DNA of 64,000 nt, taken from positions 1-64,000 of the forward strand of contig CALXDJ010000007.1 of NCBI GenBank assembly GCA_944387035.1. The letters run 5' to 3'. Below are positions 6,500 to 14,945 of the stretch, piece by piece (the first letter of the stretch is position 1; the number at the start of each line of letters is the position of its first letter). The notes under the pieces were generated by a model. That model was given only the letters and a program-made list of their open reading frames with translations, was not told the origin of the DNA and did not search any database. Both the position numbers and the translations under genes were made by a program. This stretch comes from an uncultured Oscillospiraceae bacterium (GTDB lineage: Bacteria; Bacillota; Clostridia; Oscillospirales; Oscillospiraceae).

Positions 6500-6724
6500 A
6501 TGACCAAAACAGCCATTGTCCCATGCTTTTCCACGCCCTTGGGCGTGTTTATTTCCTGCCCTGCCTGCAAGGCAAAACGGCTCATGCGGCTATACCCGGA
6601 AACCACGGGGGCAGGCGTGGCCCTGTTCTGCCGCAGGTGCAAGCGTGAGCTTGTGGTGGATATTCAGCCGGGAACCAGCCCGGACCGTGTGACCCTGCGG
6701 GAAATCAACGCCGCAGCAGGTTAA
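6500..6724 (+). CDS. cysteine-rich KTR-like zinc-ribbon protein, 74 aa
   Basis: Two CxxC pairs (CPAC and CRRC, about 24 residues apart) with the spacing and surrounding residues of the cysteine-rich KTR family (KRLMRLYPETTGAGVALFCR), a small zinc-ribbon family common in Gram-positive conjugative and mobilisable elements. The start has GAAAGGAG about 9 nt upstream. The metal-binding fold is well supported by sequence; the biological role is not known to me. Confidence 0.7.
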   Translation: MTKTAIVPCFSTPLGVFISCPACKAKRLMRLYPETTGAGVALFCRRCKRELVVDIQPGTSPDRVTLREINAAAG

Positions 6725-7331
6725 CAGGGCCTACGGATCATCCCCCCTGACTGGATGGCGGCGGCACAGCCGGGTCCAGGACCGGGGGCAGAACCTTTTC
6801 CGACGGCGGGAGAAGGCGCCGGAGGGGGTAACCGGCAGGCCGCAGGGAATCACGCCCGCAGGACGCGCCCGCAAACGCCGCGCCTGCGTAAGCAGCGTTC
6901 AAACCGCGCATAAAACGAGGGCAAATTTCACAGCGGAGCAGACACGGCAGCCGGGACGCTTGGGCGCATGGGCGCTCACACCTGCGGGCGCGGGGCTTCC
7001 TTGCAGCCCTCCCCCCGGTGCAGAAAAGTTTTGCACGCCATGCGCAAGACCGCATGCCACCATTCATGCGTGACTTTTTCCCCACGGGAAAGTTTAAAAA
7101 TGCCCGCATTGCCCCGCACAATAGGCGGCCAAAAATGGCGATAAATAAACGGCGTTTTTCACAGGAAGCTACGTACGCACGCAGGTGCTTGCGTGGGCGC
7201 AGCTGCGCACGTGGGCGGGTGGTTCCTTGCCCCGCCCCCCAGCCTGGTAAAGTTTCGGGCATGGGTATGCAAGACCGCATGCCCCCTCGAATGCGAAAAA
7301 AATTCCCGCATCAGGATTCTACGCTTCCAAC
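6725..7331. other. GC-rich non-coding segment with paired repeats
   Basis: No credible gene. Two imperfect copies of about 60 nt lie near 7026-7085 and 7250-7310. They share an AAAGTTT lead, the exact 15-mer GCAAGACCGCATGCC (7044-7058 and 7269-7283), ATGCG and a TTCCC tail. Between them is the palindrome GCGCAGCTGCGC (7197-7208). This arrangement suggests an origin or transfer site for the nearby Rep proteins, but nothing proves it. Confidence 0.5.
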
Positions 7332-7710
7332 GCCGGGCCAGGCCGTCTGTCCTGTTCCCAGCCAGGAGGCCGCAGCAGGCCCCAGGAGCCACCAGGGAGA
7401 CCGCAGGTGCCTCCGCCGCCGGGCCGGTTCTGTTTGCCCTATCCCCTACCAGGAGGCCGCAGCGGGCCCCGGAAGCTGCCAAGGAGACCGCAGGGGCCAC
7501 CGCCGCCGGGCCGATTCTGTCGCCCTGCTCCCTGTCAGGAGGCCGCAGCAGCCCCCCAGGAGCCACAGGGGAGACCACAGGTGCCACCGCTGCCGGGCCG
7601 GTCTGCCTGTCCTCCCCCCTACCAGGAGGCCGCAGCGGGCCCCGGAAGCTGCCAAGGAGACCGCTGAGACCTCCGCCGCCGGGCCGGTTACTTTCAATGC
7701 CAGGAGGGAC
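7332..7710 (+). repeat. four tandem ~87-bp repeats upstream of Rep-like gene
   Basis: The landmark AGGAGGCCGCAGC recurs at 7364, 7451, 7537 and 7624, giving periods of 87, 86 and 87 nt. A fifth, partial unit supplies the AGGAGG ribosome-binding site (7702) of the gene at 7712. The 86-nt unit breaks the reading frame, so the array is unlikely to be translated as one repeat protein even though open frames cross it. Confidence 0.8.
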
Positions 7711-7711
7711 T

Positions 7712-8173
7712 ATGAGCTATTGGAACAAGTGGTATCAACGTACGGCAGATGAAAGGATTGGCGCGGTGATCGCGCATAACTTCCTTGGCGGAAACCTCAT
7801 TACCCTGCGGTATGCAAACCCGGATCGTGTAACGGATCTGTTTGTAATCAGAAACTGGAAAGCATGGCTTGACCGCGCCAGAATATCAAACGGCGGGAAT
7901 TTCAAGTTCATTGTGGGGCATGACTACGGGACGCCAGAGGCCCCGGCCATGGCGCACTATGTTTTTATAGACGTTGCTGCGGCAGAATGCGAACGCATGG
8001 CGTCAAACTGGGTCTGTGGGCCTGCATCAGTTACACACCTGGATATGCACACGCTACATGATGTTCTGTCCGCCCTCTCAAATCGCCCCGTCATGCAGCG
8101 CAAAACCTCGCGGCCTTTGTGGGGATCGTCAAGAAAGGTACCGTGTACAGTTCCGCCCAGCAAAACAGGATAA
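7712..8173 (+). CDS. Rep-like protein lacking HUH histidines, 153 aa
   Basis: Start fixed by AGGAGGGACT directly before the ATG. By eye it follows the plan of the HUH initiator at 5578: LITLRY (29-34) matches FVTLTY, MAHYVFID (80-87) sits where LHHHLVIN should be, and PLWGSSRKVPCTVP near the end matches MWTGSRNLQKPV. Two of the three metal-site histidines are replaced (Ala, Tyr), and no YxxK nicking motif is seen, so nicking is unlikely. It may be a regulatory or origin-binding paralogue, or a decayed copy. The relationship is my own alignment, not a database result. Confidence 0.6.
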   Translation: MSYWNKWYQRTADERIGAVIAHNFLGGNLITLRYANPDRVTDLFVIRNWKAWLDRARISNGGNFKFIVGHDYGTPEAPAMAHYVFIDVAAAECERMASNWVCGPASVTHLDMHTLHDVLSALSNRPVMQRKTSRPLWGSSRKVPCTVPPSKTG

Positions 8174-8197
8174 TGAGGGGCGGGACAGCCCTCAAAT

Positions 8198-8221
8198 TTT
8201 CCCCTTATTTTTTCCCTTTAA
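8198..8221. repeat. T/C-rich arm-like repeat near right end
   Basis: A pyrimidine-rich stretch (TTTTCCCCTTATTTTTTCCC followed by TTTA) resembles 223-247 near the other end of the visible element. Such paired motifs could be integrase arm-binding sites. The resemblance is modest because both are low complexity. Confidence 0.3.
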
Positions 8222-8320
8222 GCCATTCCAGACTGAAAACTGAAAAATCCACACAATACCATGGAACGGTTGAAAACAGGGAACAACAGACGGTGCAGAA
8301 CACACCAGAAAAAGCGGCTA

Positions 8321-8348
8321 GTCAATTCGAGTCCTGTCTCCGCAACCA
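8321..8348 (+). other. tRNA 3'-end remnant, probable attR
   Basis: The sequence TTCGAGTCC (8326-8334) followed by CTGTCTCCGCAACCA has the shape of a tRNA T-loop, T-stem, acceptor stem and CCA end. Nothing upstream can pair with it (no T-stem partner, no anticodon arm). It is therefore a truncated copy left by integration into a tRNA gene, with the intact tRNA expected beyond the left edge. A tRNA-style terminator follows immediately. Confidence 0.7.
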
Positions 8349-8351
8349 GAA

Positions 8352-8385
8352 AAAGACAGCTGTCCATTTGGACGGCTGTCTTTTT
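8352..8385 (+). terminator. terminator of the original tRNA unit
   Basis: A 14-bp stem (AAAGACAGCTGTCC against GGACGGCTGTCTTT) with a 4-nt loop and T run follows the tRNA remnant by 3 nt. It marks the return to chromosomal sequence. Confidence 0.85.
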
Positions 8386-8435
8386 GATTATCCAGAGGAA
8401 GCTTCACCGGAAGCACACACCGCTCCGGCAGCGGG

Positions 8436-9584
8436 TTACTTGCCGAACACCTCCCGCGCCTGGCGCATGTGCTCCATCACCTGCACGCCGAAGGGACAGC
8501 GCTGCTCACAGCTTCCGCAGGAAATACACGCGCCGGCGGGATGCTCCAGCAAGGCATAGTGTTCCCGCACCGTCTCCGGCAGTGTTCCCTGTGCTTTGGC
8601 CAAATTAAGGAATTTCAGCACGGAAGCCACATCAATTCCAACCGGACAGGGCGCGCAGTGTCCGCAGTACATACAGTGGCCTCTCCAGCTGATGCGGGGG
8701 AATTGCGCAAATGCCGCCGCATAGTCTGTCTCCTCCGGGGATGCCGTTTCATAAGCGATGCTGCTGCGCAACTCCTCCGGTGTTCTCGCTCCGGAAACCA
8801 CGCAGGCAACCCCGGGACGTGTGAGGGCGTAGTGTATGCACTGATACAAGCTCAGAGCCTTTCCGGCCGGGGAAAGCTGTTCATTCAAAAGATCTCCGCC
8901 GCCGAAGGCCTTCATGACCGTAATGCCCACCCCCAGCCGCTGGCAGGTCTCATACAGTTCCTGCCTCTCCGGCGCCATGTTGACCAATGGGGCCTCGTAG
9001 TTTTTCAAAGCCCGCATTTCCTCCATATCCTCATTTGCCGGCTGCAGGTCATAGCAGGGATTGACGCTGAACATCAAAACATCAATGTACCCGCTGTTGA
9101 CCGCAGCCAGAGCTGCTTCCGGATTGTGGCTGGACAATCCGATATGATGGATCTTTCCATCCCGGAGCAGCTGCCTGGCATACTCCAGAACGGGGCCGGT
9201 GCGAATCGACTCCCAGTCCGCCAGGGAATCCACATAGTGGATCATCCCGATCTCGGCGTAATCCGTGCGCAGCGCCTTCAGCTGGCTTTCAAAGCTCTCC
9301 TTCACTTCCCGGATATCGCGGGTTCTCTGATACTGGCCATGTTTCCAGACCGTGCACAAATGCGCCTGCAGAATAAATCGATCCCGCCGCCCCTCCAGAG
9401 CTCTTCCCAAATCCGACCGGAAGGTAGGATTGGGCGCATACAGGTCTATGAGGTTTGCCCCCGCCTGCTCCATGATGTCCACATACTCACATACCTGTTC
9501 ATAGGGGCGGTCTAAGAATCCCTCGCAGCCCATGCCGATCTCCCCGACCGACAGGCCCGTCCGGCCCAATTGACGATGCCGCAT
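8436..9584 (-). CDS. aldo/keto reductase with C-terminal 4Fe-4S ferredoxin domain, 382 aa
   Basis: NAD(P)H-dependent oxidoreductase with a TIM-barrel aldo/keto reductase domain (1-300, starting RHRQLGRTGLSVGEIGMGCE) and a C-terminal ferredoxin domain with two Cys clusters (CMYCGHCAPCP and CISCGSCEQRCP). The usual AKR active-site Tyr (LIDLYAPNP) and a His (MIHYVDS) are present. Where a Lys is expected after the third strand I read FILQAHL, so the classic tetrad seems incomplete, as in some Fe-S members. The ATG at 9584 follows GGGAGGAATG. It lies downstream of the D-amino-acid operon but is separated by a terminator. Substrate unknown. Confidence 0.85.
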   Translation of the reverse strand: MRHRQLGRTGLSVGEIGMGCEGFLDRPYEQVCEYVDIMEQAGANLIDLYAPNPTFRSDLGRALEGRRDRFILQAHLCTVWKHGQYQRTRDIREVKESFESQLKALRTDYAEIGMIHYVDSLADWESIRTGPVLEYARQLLRDGKIHHIGLSSHNPEAALAAVNSGYIDVLMFSVNPCYDLQPANEDMEEMRALKNYEAPLVNMAPERQELYETCQRLGVGITVMKAFGGGDLLNEQLSPAGKALSLYQCIHYALTRPGVACVVSGARTPEELRSSIAYETASPEETDYAAAFAQFPRISWRGHCMYCGHCAPCPVGIDVASVLKFLNLAKAQGTLPETVREHYALLEHPAGACISCGSCEQRCPFGVQVMEHMRQAREVFGK

Positions 9585-9672
9585 GATGCATTCCTCCCGA
9601 AATGAGATCGGTGCTGCCCTGTCCGAACCCCGGCCCGAACACCTGCAGCACGGTGTCCGCCGGGCAACCTGA

Positions 9673-9714
9673 TAGAAAAAGGGTCCCCTCTTCACAGGAA
9701 ACAGGGGACCCTTT
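9673..9714 (-). terminator. terminator of the D-amino-acid operon
   Basis: A 12-bp stem (AAAGGGTCCCCT, 9678-9689, with AGGGGACCCTTT, 9703-9714) is followed on the minus strand by TTTTTC. It lies between the PLP enzyme and the aldo/keto reductase. Confidence 0.85.
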
Positions 9715-9763
9715 CATCAAGGCATGATACGCAATGCCGGCGCGTTTGACGCAGACCGGAACG

Positions 9764-10882
9764 TCAATATGTCAGCTTTCTGTTCCGGGCCGCAATCTCC
9801 CAGCGGCCGGTAATCTCGCCATGTTCCACAACCGGAACATCGGGATAGAGCGCCGTGCTGGGGCAGATGTGGGACGGCATCACAAACAGCTCGCTTCCCA
9901 CAGGCGGGATTTCGCCCTCATGGCCGGGCGCAATCTGGAATACCCAGTGCTCCTCGCTCTGGGCAACCGGCGTGGCAATGTCCTCCATTCCCACGATGAC
10001 GCCGCGGATGCCGGCGGGGTCCGCCGCAATGCCCTTGTAGCCCAGATCCAGCGTAAAGGTGCTGGGGGTCGGGCGGCTGATGACCCGGGTCATGATGATG
10101 CCCGCGGGGATAAAGCCCATCTCGGGATAGTCCCGGGAATAGAGATAGTCCGTCAGGAATACCGTACCTGGGGCCATGTATACGTCCGGATACTTGGCAT
10201 AGCAGGGGAAGGTGGGCGTTCCGCCCATCACCAGATGGGTGCAGGAATATCCGTCCGCAACGAGGCTGTTTTTCAGAGCCAAAACCTTGTCCATGATCTC
10301 GGCAGCCAGACGGGTGCGCTCCGCAAAGTCCGACTGATGGATATGCCCGTCATAGCAGTGGAAGCCGTCGGGAGCCAGTCCTTCCATGGCGACAGCTTCC
10401 TTGTAGAACGCGGCGACCTTGTCCAGGGCCACGCCCGTGCGGTTTTGTCCCACGTTGACATCCGCCATAAAGCGGATCGTGGTACCGGCTGCCTGGGCGG
10501 CGTCGCTTACACGGCGCAGCTGCTCCAGATCATCGCCGATGGACCAGAACCGGACATTGGGGAAGTTTTGCTGCAGTGCCAGGAAGCGGGCAACATTGGG
10601 GCCAACCAGGGGATACGCCAGAATAATGTCGGTCGGTCCGCAGGATGCAACCACTTCCGCTTCTGCAATGGTGGCGCATTTGAAGCGGGTAACACCATGC
10701 TCAATGAGCAGACTGATCAATTCCCGCGTCTTGTGGGTCTTCACATGGGGCCAAAGTCTCTGCGGGTCTCCCGCAATGGCAACGGCCTTTTGGATATTTT
10801 GGATAATATAGTCCTTGTAGTAAAGAAGAACCGGGGTAATCAGCTCGTCAGAGTGGGAAACGCGATACATGGCTGCATCCAT
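9764..10882 (-). CDS. D-threonine aldolase / D-serine dehydratase-like PLP enzyme, 372 aa
   Basis: Fold-type III PLP enzyme (alanine-racemase N-terminal barrel) of the D-threonine aldolase/DSD1 group. The PLP lysine lies in WPHVKTHKTRE (about 45-55). The C-terminal domain ends with PSHICPSTALY, the His-x-Cys pair that binds a divalent metal in this family. It would cleave D-threonine-type beta-hydroxy amino acids or deaminate D-serine; sequence alone does not decide. It is the last gene of the operon with permease, D-aminoacylase and RidA, so it probably consumes the released D-amino acid, with RidA handling the reactive enamine. Confidence 0.85.
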   Translation of the reverse strand: MDAAMYRVSHSDELITPVLLYYKDYIIQNIQKAVAIAGDPQRLWPHVKTHKTRELISLLIEHGVTRFKCATIAEAEVVASCGPTDIILAYPLVGPNVARFLALQQNFPNVRFWSIGDDLEQLRRVSDAAQAAGTTIRFMADVNVGQNRTGVALDKVAAFYKEAVAMEGLAPDGFHCYDGHIHQSDFAERTRLAAEIMDKVLALKNSLVADGYSCTHLVMGGTPTFPCYAKYPDVYMAPGTVFLTDYLYSRDYPEMGFIPAGIIMTRVISRPTPSTFTLDLGYKGIAADPAGIRGVIVGMEDIATPVAQSEEHWVFQIAPGHEGEIPPVGSELFVMPSHICPSTALYPDVPVVEHGEITGRWEIAARNRKLTY

Positions 10883-10903
10883 AGAATAGCCCCTCCTTTA
10901 TAC

Positions 10904-11368
10904 TTATGCCTTCAGCTGGAAAATAAACTCGATCTCAACCGTGATCTTGCCGGGCAGCTCATAAGCGGAGATGGCGGTACGGGCACCGACGCCGTTGTCC
11001 TCACCCCAAATATCCGCCAGCAGACGGGACGCGCCGTCGATCACCTTCGGCTGCATGTTAAAGCCCTCGGCGCTGGCCACAAAGCCCTGCAGTCTCACCA
11101 GGCACTCTACCTTGTTCAGATCACCCAAATAATCATGCAGAACACTCAGCGCGTTCATGACGCAGATCCGGGCCGCCTCCTGGCCTTCTTCCACGGTGCG
11201 CTCCGCTCCGACTTTGCCGGTAAAGCAGGGAACGCCCTCCCGGGTGCAGCCCTGGCCGGAGACAAACAGAAGATTCCCTGCCTGTTTGACGGGTTTATAC
11301 AGTCCACCCGGCGGAGGGGGAGGCGGAAGTTCCAGTCCGAGCTCTTTCAGTCTTGCATAAATGTCCAT
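10904..11368 (-). CDS. ridA: RidA/YjgF family enamine deaminase, 154 aa
   Basis: Hydrolyses reactive 2-aminoacrylate-type enamines released by PLP enzymes. Family features are present: GNLLFVSGQGCTREGVP near residue 30 and the C-terminal KITVEIEFIF, with the conserved Arg in GARTAISAYELPG. It is slightly longer than the usual ~125-130 aa because of an N-terminal extension with a run of prolines (LELPPPPPPGGLY). The start at 11368 is the best available, with AAGGA further upstream than ideal. Its place between D-aminoacylase and the D-threonine-aldolase-like gene suggests that the neighbour produces an enamine. Confidence 0.9.
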   Translation of the reverse strand: MDIYARLKELGLELPPPPPPGGLYKPVKQAGNLLFVSGQGCTREGVPCFTGKVGAERTVEEGQEAARICVMNALSVLHDYLGDLNKVECLVRLQGFVASAEGFNMQPKVIDGASRLLADIWGEDNGVGARTAISAYELPGKITVEIEFIFQLKA

Positions 11369-11473
11369 TACATGCCATCCTTTCCTTTGCTTTCTTCCTG
11401 ATATCACACCGCGCAAACCGGCGCAGAGCCGGGGTACACGGCGCAGGAATTCTGGGAATACCGATTTGATCCA

Positions 11474-13081
11474 TCAGGAAACATAGCGGTTTGTCAGCAC
11501 GGTTCCGGGATGCACGGTCCGATCCATCACATCGTCCTTTACCACCACAACGCCGTTGACCAGCACATAGTCAAAGCCCGTGGGGAACTGCTTGGGATCC
11601 ACATAGGATGCCGCTGTATTCACCCGATCCAGATCAAAGATTACAATGTCAGCGTCCATTCCCTCCCGGATCAGGCCCTTATGCTCCAGACGATATACCT
11701 CAGCAGGCTGCCGGGTCATTTTGTGAATCGCCTGTTCCAGAGTCAGCGCATGCCGCTCTCTTACAAATGTAGCCAGAACCCTGGGGAAGGATGCATACAC
11801 ACGGGGATGCGGCAAACCGCCTTCTGCGTACAGGGAGTCCGAAATGATGCTGCAATAGTCCTTCTGGATGATTCTCTGATTGTCCGCCTCATCGGAAATG
11901 AAGTTGATCATACCGACATTGCAGCGCTCCGAGATCAGCAGGTCATAAGCAGCGTCATAGGGATCCTTGCCCATCTTTTCGGCGATCTGGGTCACCGTCA
12001 GGCCGACATACTGCTTGTTTTCCGGACGGCTGACTCCCGTGACCATGGTATTTTCCCAGCCGACATTGTAAAGCTGGTTTTCAAAATACTCCTGCGGGTG
12101 CTTCAGAATTTCCGTCAGCTTGGCACGCTGCACAGGGTCTGCCATTCTGGCGCAGGCCGCGTCGTAGCCGCCGTCCTGGAAATCAGGCGGCAGATACTGG
12201 TACAGCTGGCTGGCGCCGGCCGTCCAGGGATACGCGTCGATGGTCACTCTCTGTCCCTGGGCCCGGGCATCCTCCACAAGCTCCAGCGCCTTGGTGATAA
12301 ATTCTCCCCAGAACGCCTTTCCGGTGGATTTGAAATGCGAAAACTCCAGCTGAACGCCCAGTTCGCGGGCAACTGTCAGCACCTCCCGCTGCGAGTCGTG
12401 CAGCGTACGCCCTTCTCCCCGAATGTGGGTAGCGATGGGAATATCAAAATCCCGCATAGGCTGAAGAACCTCAACAAGATCCGGCACCTGATACTGGTTT
12501 TCCGGCGCATACACCAATCCCAGCGTCACGCCCAGCGCACCGGCCTCAATGGATGCCCGGATGTGATCCTGCGCAATGCGGACCTGCTGCGGAGTCAGTT
12601 TCCCGTTGGCAAACCCGTTGGTGGCCATCCGAACCGCGCCATTGCCCACGCAGCAGCCCACGTGGATCGGCAGGGGCTGCTTTTTGACCTGCGCGGTGTA
12701 TTCTTCAAATGTGTGGAACGGGATGTCCGGATTGACGCTGCCGACAATGGTGTTGAGGAACGCAAACATTTCCTCGCGGTGCTCCGGAGGACAGGGCGCA
12801 ATGCTCAGTCCGCACTGTCCGTTCACGATGCTGGTAATGCCCTGCCGTACCTCAATTTCGCCGAATCCCTCGCGGAAAACCGCGGCGTCTCCGTGACGGT
12901 GCATATCGATAAAGCCGGGCGTGACATAGTGCCCTTTCGCATCAATGATCTTTCCGGCCGGCTCCTCAATTCCAGGCCGCACCGCAACGATTTTTCCGTC
13001 CTGAACCGCAACGTCTGCAGGAAAAGCTTCTTTACCGCTACCATCAACAATCATACCATTTTTTATCAGAAGATCCAACAT
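11474..13081 (-). CDS. N-acyl-D-amino-acid deacylase (amidohydrolase), 535 aa
   Basis: Zinc-dependent amidohydrolase that releases D-amino acids from N-acyl derivatives. The order of elements fits D-aminoacylase: an N-terminal beta-sandwich (KNGMIVDGSGKEAFPADVAV), a metal site GFIDMHRHGD, the metal-bridging Cys region NGQCGLSIAPCP, His in IATHIRGEG and FSHFKS, and the C-terminal ADIVIFDLD. Note HRHGD where most family members have HTHxD. The ATG at 13081 has GTGGAGG 8 nt upstream. It is the second gene of the operon after the GntP permease. Confidence 0.9.
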   Translation of the reverse strand: MLDLLIKNGMIVDGSGKEAFPADVAVQDGKIVAVRPGIEEPAGKIIDAKGHYVTPGFIDMHRHGDAAVFREGFGEIEVRQGITSIVNGQCGLSIAPCPPEHREEMFAFLNTIVGSVNPDIPFHTFEEYTAQVKKQPLPIHVGCCVGNGAVRMATNGFANGKLTPQQVRIAQDHIRASIEAGALGVTLGLVYAPENQYQVPDLVEVLQPMRDFDIPIATHIRGEGRTLHDSQREVLTVARELGVQLEFSHFKSTGKAFWGEFITKALELVEDARAQGQRVTIDAYPWTAGASQLYQYLPPDFQDGGYDAACARMADPVQRAKLTEILKHPQEYFENQLYNVGWENTMVTGVSRPENKQYVGLTVTQIAEKMGKDPYDAAYDLLISERCNVGMINFISDEADNQRIIQKDYCSIISDSLYAEGGLPHPRVYASFPRVLATFVRERHALTLEQAIHKMTRQPAEVYRLEHKGLIREGMDADIVIFDLDRVNTAASYVDPKQFPTGFDYVLVNGVVVVKDDVMDRTVHPGTVLTNRYVS

Positions 13082-13148
13082 CAAAATCGCCTCCACGTGA
13101 AAAAAGTCAGTATGAGAAACAGGACCGGATTTTAACGCAGCCAGCCGC

Positions 13149-14519
13149 TTACAGACCGGGCAGAATGCCGGTGAAGCTGTTGAGAATCATCGCCAGCACA
13201 AACAGGACAATGCAGGAGAGCGTCGAGGGGACGGACACGCAGGTCAGGGTCTGCTTGGTATCCAGGTTGCTCATCCGGGACACGATCCAGAAGCCGCCGT
13301 CGGTGGGGATGGACAGACCCATGGAAGCGGCGCAGATAATCATGGTCAGCACAACGGGGGAATAGCCCAGTTCAATGGCACCGGGGCCCACAATGGACGC
13401 AGCCGTCAGCATGGCCACGGTGGCGGAACCCACGGAAGCGCGGATAATCAGCGTCAGCAGGAAGGCCAGGATCAAAACGGGCATGTTGTAGCGGCTGAAG
13501 ATATCCACCAGGGCATCGGCAAGACCGGTGTCCTTGATGACCTGGCCGAACACGCCGCCGGCACCCACGACCAAAATGACGTTGCCCACCTGATCGGTCA
13601 GCTTGTCAATGAGCTTCATCACGGTACCCTTGTCCGCGAGATACTTGCGCAGGCAGAATCCCGTCAGCAGCATGGCAAAGAACAGCGCAACGGCACCATT
13701 GCTGATGAAGGACAAAAATTCGTACACCGGGCCTTCGCTGACAAAGAGCACGCCGATGGCACCGGCGCAGATCAAAACGGCCGGGAACAGAATGAGCGCA
13801 ACGATCAAACCCGCGGAGGGGGCATTGGGATTGTGGGCCAGGAGGGCTCCCTGATCCATGGCGGTGTTCTCCGGCAGGGAATCATCGTCCAGGGTGTAGT
13901 CCAGGCGGTTGCCCAGCGGCGTGCTGAGCAGCCAGCCGCAAAGCAGGCTTGCAATGATGCCCAAAATGCAGCCGTAGAGAATCACAAATCCCAGGTTGGC
14001 ATCCAGCACGCCTGCCACCGCAACCGGTCCCGGCGTAGGAGGCACCATGGAGTGGGTAATGCACAAGCCGGTATACAGGGCAATCACATACACCGGGAGC
14101 TTTTTCCTGGTAATCTTGGCCATGGACGTCAGCAGAGGCGCCAGCATGATATAAGCGGAACCGAAGAACACCGGGATGGAGATAATAAAGCCTGTGAGAT
14201 TCAGCGCCAGGGTATCGTATTTGCTGCCGAACTTGCGCAGCATGGCTTTGGCCAGCTCCTCCGTACCGCCGGACTCAGTCAGGAGCAATCCGAAGATGCC
14301 GCCAAACGCCAGCAGCAATCCCAGACTGGTCATCGTCCCGCCAAAACCGCCGTTAATGGAATTGGAGAGCGTGGTCAGGGGCATGCCGCTGGCAATGCCG
14401 AGAATCATGGAGGCAAGCACCAGGGCAATGGTTGCGCTGAATTTAAATTTGATCAGCAGCACAAACAAAATGACCATTGTGACGAGAAAGACCGCAATCA
14501 GCGGAGCACCGGTTAACAT
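13149..14519 (-). CDS. GntP-family permease, 456 aa
   Basis: Polytopic membrane transporter, about 12 hydrophobic segments, of the gluconate:H+ symporter family, which includes the D-serine transporter DsdX. Family landmarks include the N-terminal hydrophobic pair, VPPTPGPVAVAGVLDANLG, and SVGSATVAMLTAASIV. In this operon (deacylase, RidA, D-amino-acid PLP enzyme) the likely substrate is a D-amino acid or N-acyl-D-amino acid rather than gluconate. It is the first gene of the operon, divergent from the regulator at 14946. Confidence 0.9.
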   Translation of the reverse strand: MLTGAPLIAVFLVTMVILFVLLIKFKFSATIALVLASMILGIASGMPLTTLSNSINGGFGGTMTSLGLLLAFGGIFGLLLTESGGTEELAKAMLRKFGSKYDTLALNLTGFIISIPVFFGSAYIMLAPLLTSMAKITRKKLPVYVIALYTGLCITHSMVPPTPGPVAVAGVLDANLGFVILYGCILGIIASLLCGWLLSTPLGNRLDYTLDDDSLPENTAMDQGALLAHNPNAPSAGLIVALILFPAVLICAGAIGVLFVSEGPVYEFLSFISNGAVALFFAMLLTGFCLRKYLADKGTVMKLIDKLTDQVGNVILVVGAGGVFGQVIKDTGLADALVDIFSRYNMPVLILAFLLTLIIRASVGSATVAMLTAASIVGPGAIELGYSPVVLTMIICAASMGLSIPTDGGFWIVSRMSNLDTKQTLTCVSVPSTLSCIVLFVLAMILNSFTGILPGL

Positions 14520-14945
14520 AAACTTTCCTCCCTTTTCTTTTTTGGTTCCGTTTGCCGATGGGAATTGCTTTTCCGGGCTTTTTGCAAACTAAAAATTTGT
14601 TTGGTTTCCTAACGAAAAATCCAGAAAAAGCAGGCAGAAGCTGGGAACTATTCACCTCTACGCCCACAGAATAAAACATTTTTTTAGGTTTTTCAATGCA
14701 TAAAACAAACTATTTTTTATATTTAAACTATGCACAATTTACAAACAAAATATTTTTTTGATAATTCTCATTCAGAAGCTGGAATACTCCATAAAAATAC
14801 GATAAATTTTTAGATCGCATTGAATTTTTGTTTTACAAATTTTCAAATAGCTGATATAATTAATAAAAAATTTTAGTTTGGTGTGCAAGCCGCATTTTCC
14901 CAAGCCGCTTCCAACACGAACGATTCCAGAACCAGGGGGATTACC
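14520..14945. promoter_or_regulatory. AT-rich divergent control region
   Basis: 426 bp without genes, much richer in AT than its surroundings. Minus strand: TTGAAA (14696-14691), 17 nt, TATTCT (14673-14668) for the permease operon. Plus strand: TTTACA (14832-14837), 17 nt, TATAAT (14855-14860) for the regulator. Between them ATGCATAAA and ATGCACAAT near 14694 and 14730 could be operator half-sites. Confidence 0.65.

Noticed and set aside
7332-7710. Possible CRISPR array
   Set aside because: Units are about 87 nt and similar along their whole length; there are no unique spacers and no cas genes nearby.
7193-7711. N-terminal repeat domain on the Rep-like protein
   Set aside because: One repeat unit is 86 nt, so units are not in a constant frame, and a strong ribosome-binding site precedes the ATG at 7712.
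8321-8348. Functional tRNA gene
   Set aside because: Only the T-loop to CCA end is present; no D-arm, anticodon arm or 5' acceptor strand can be found upstream.
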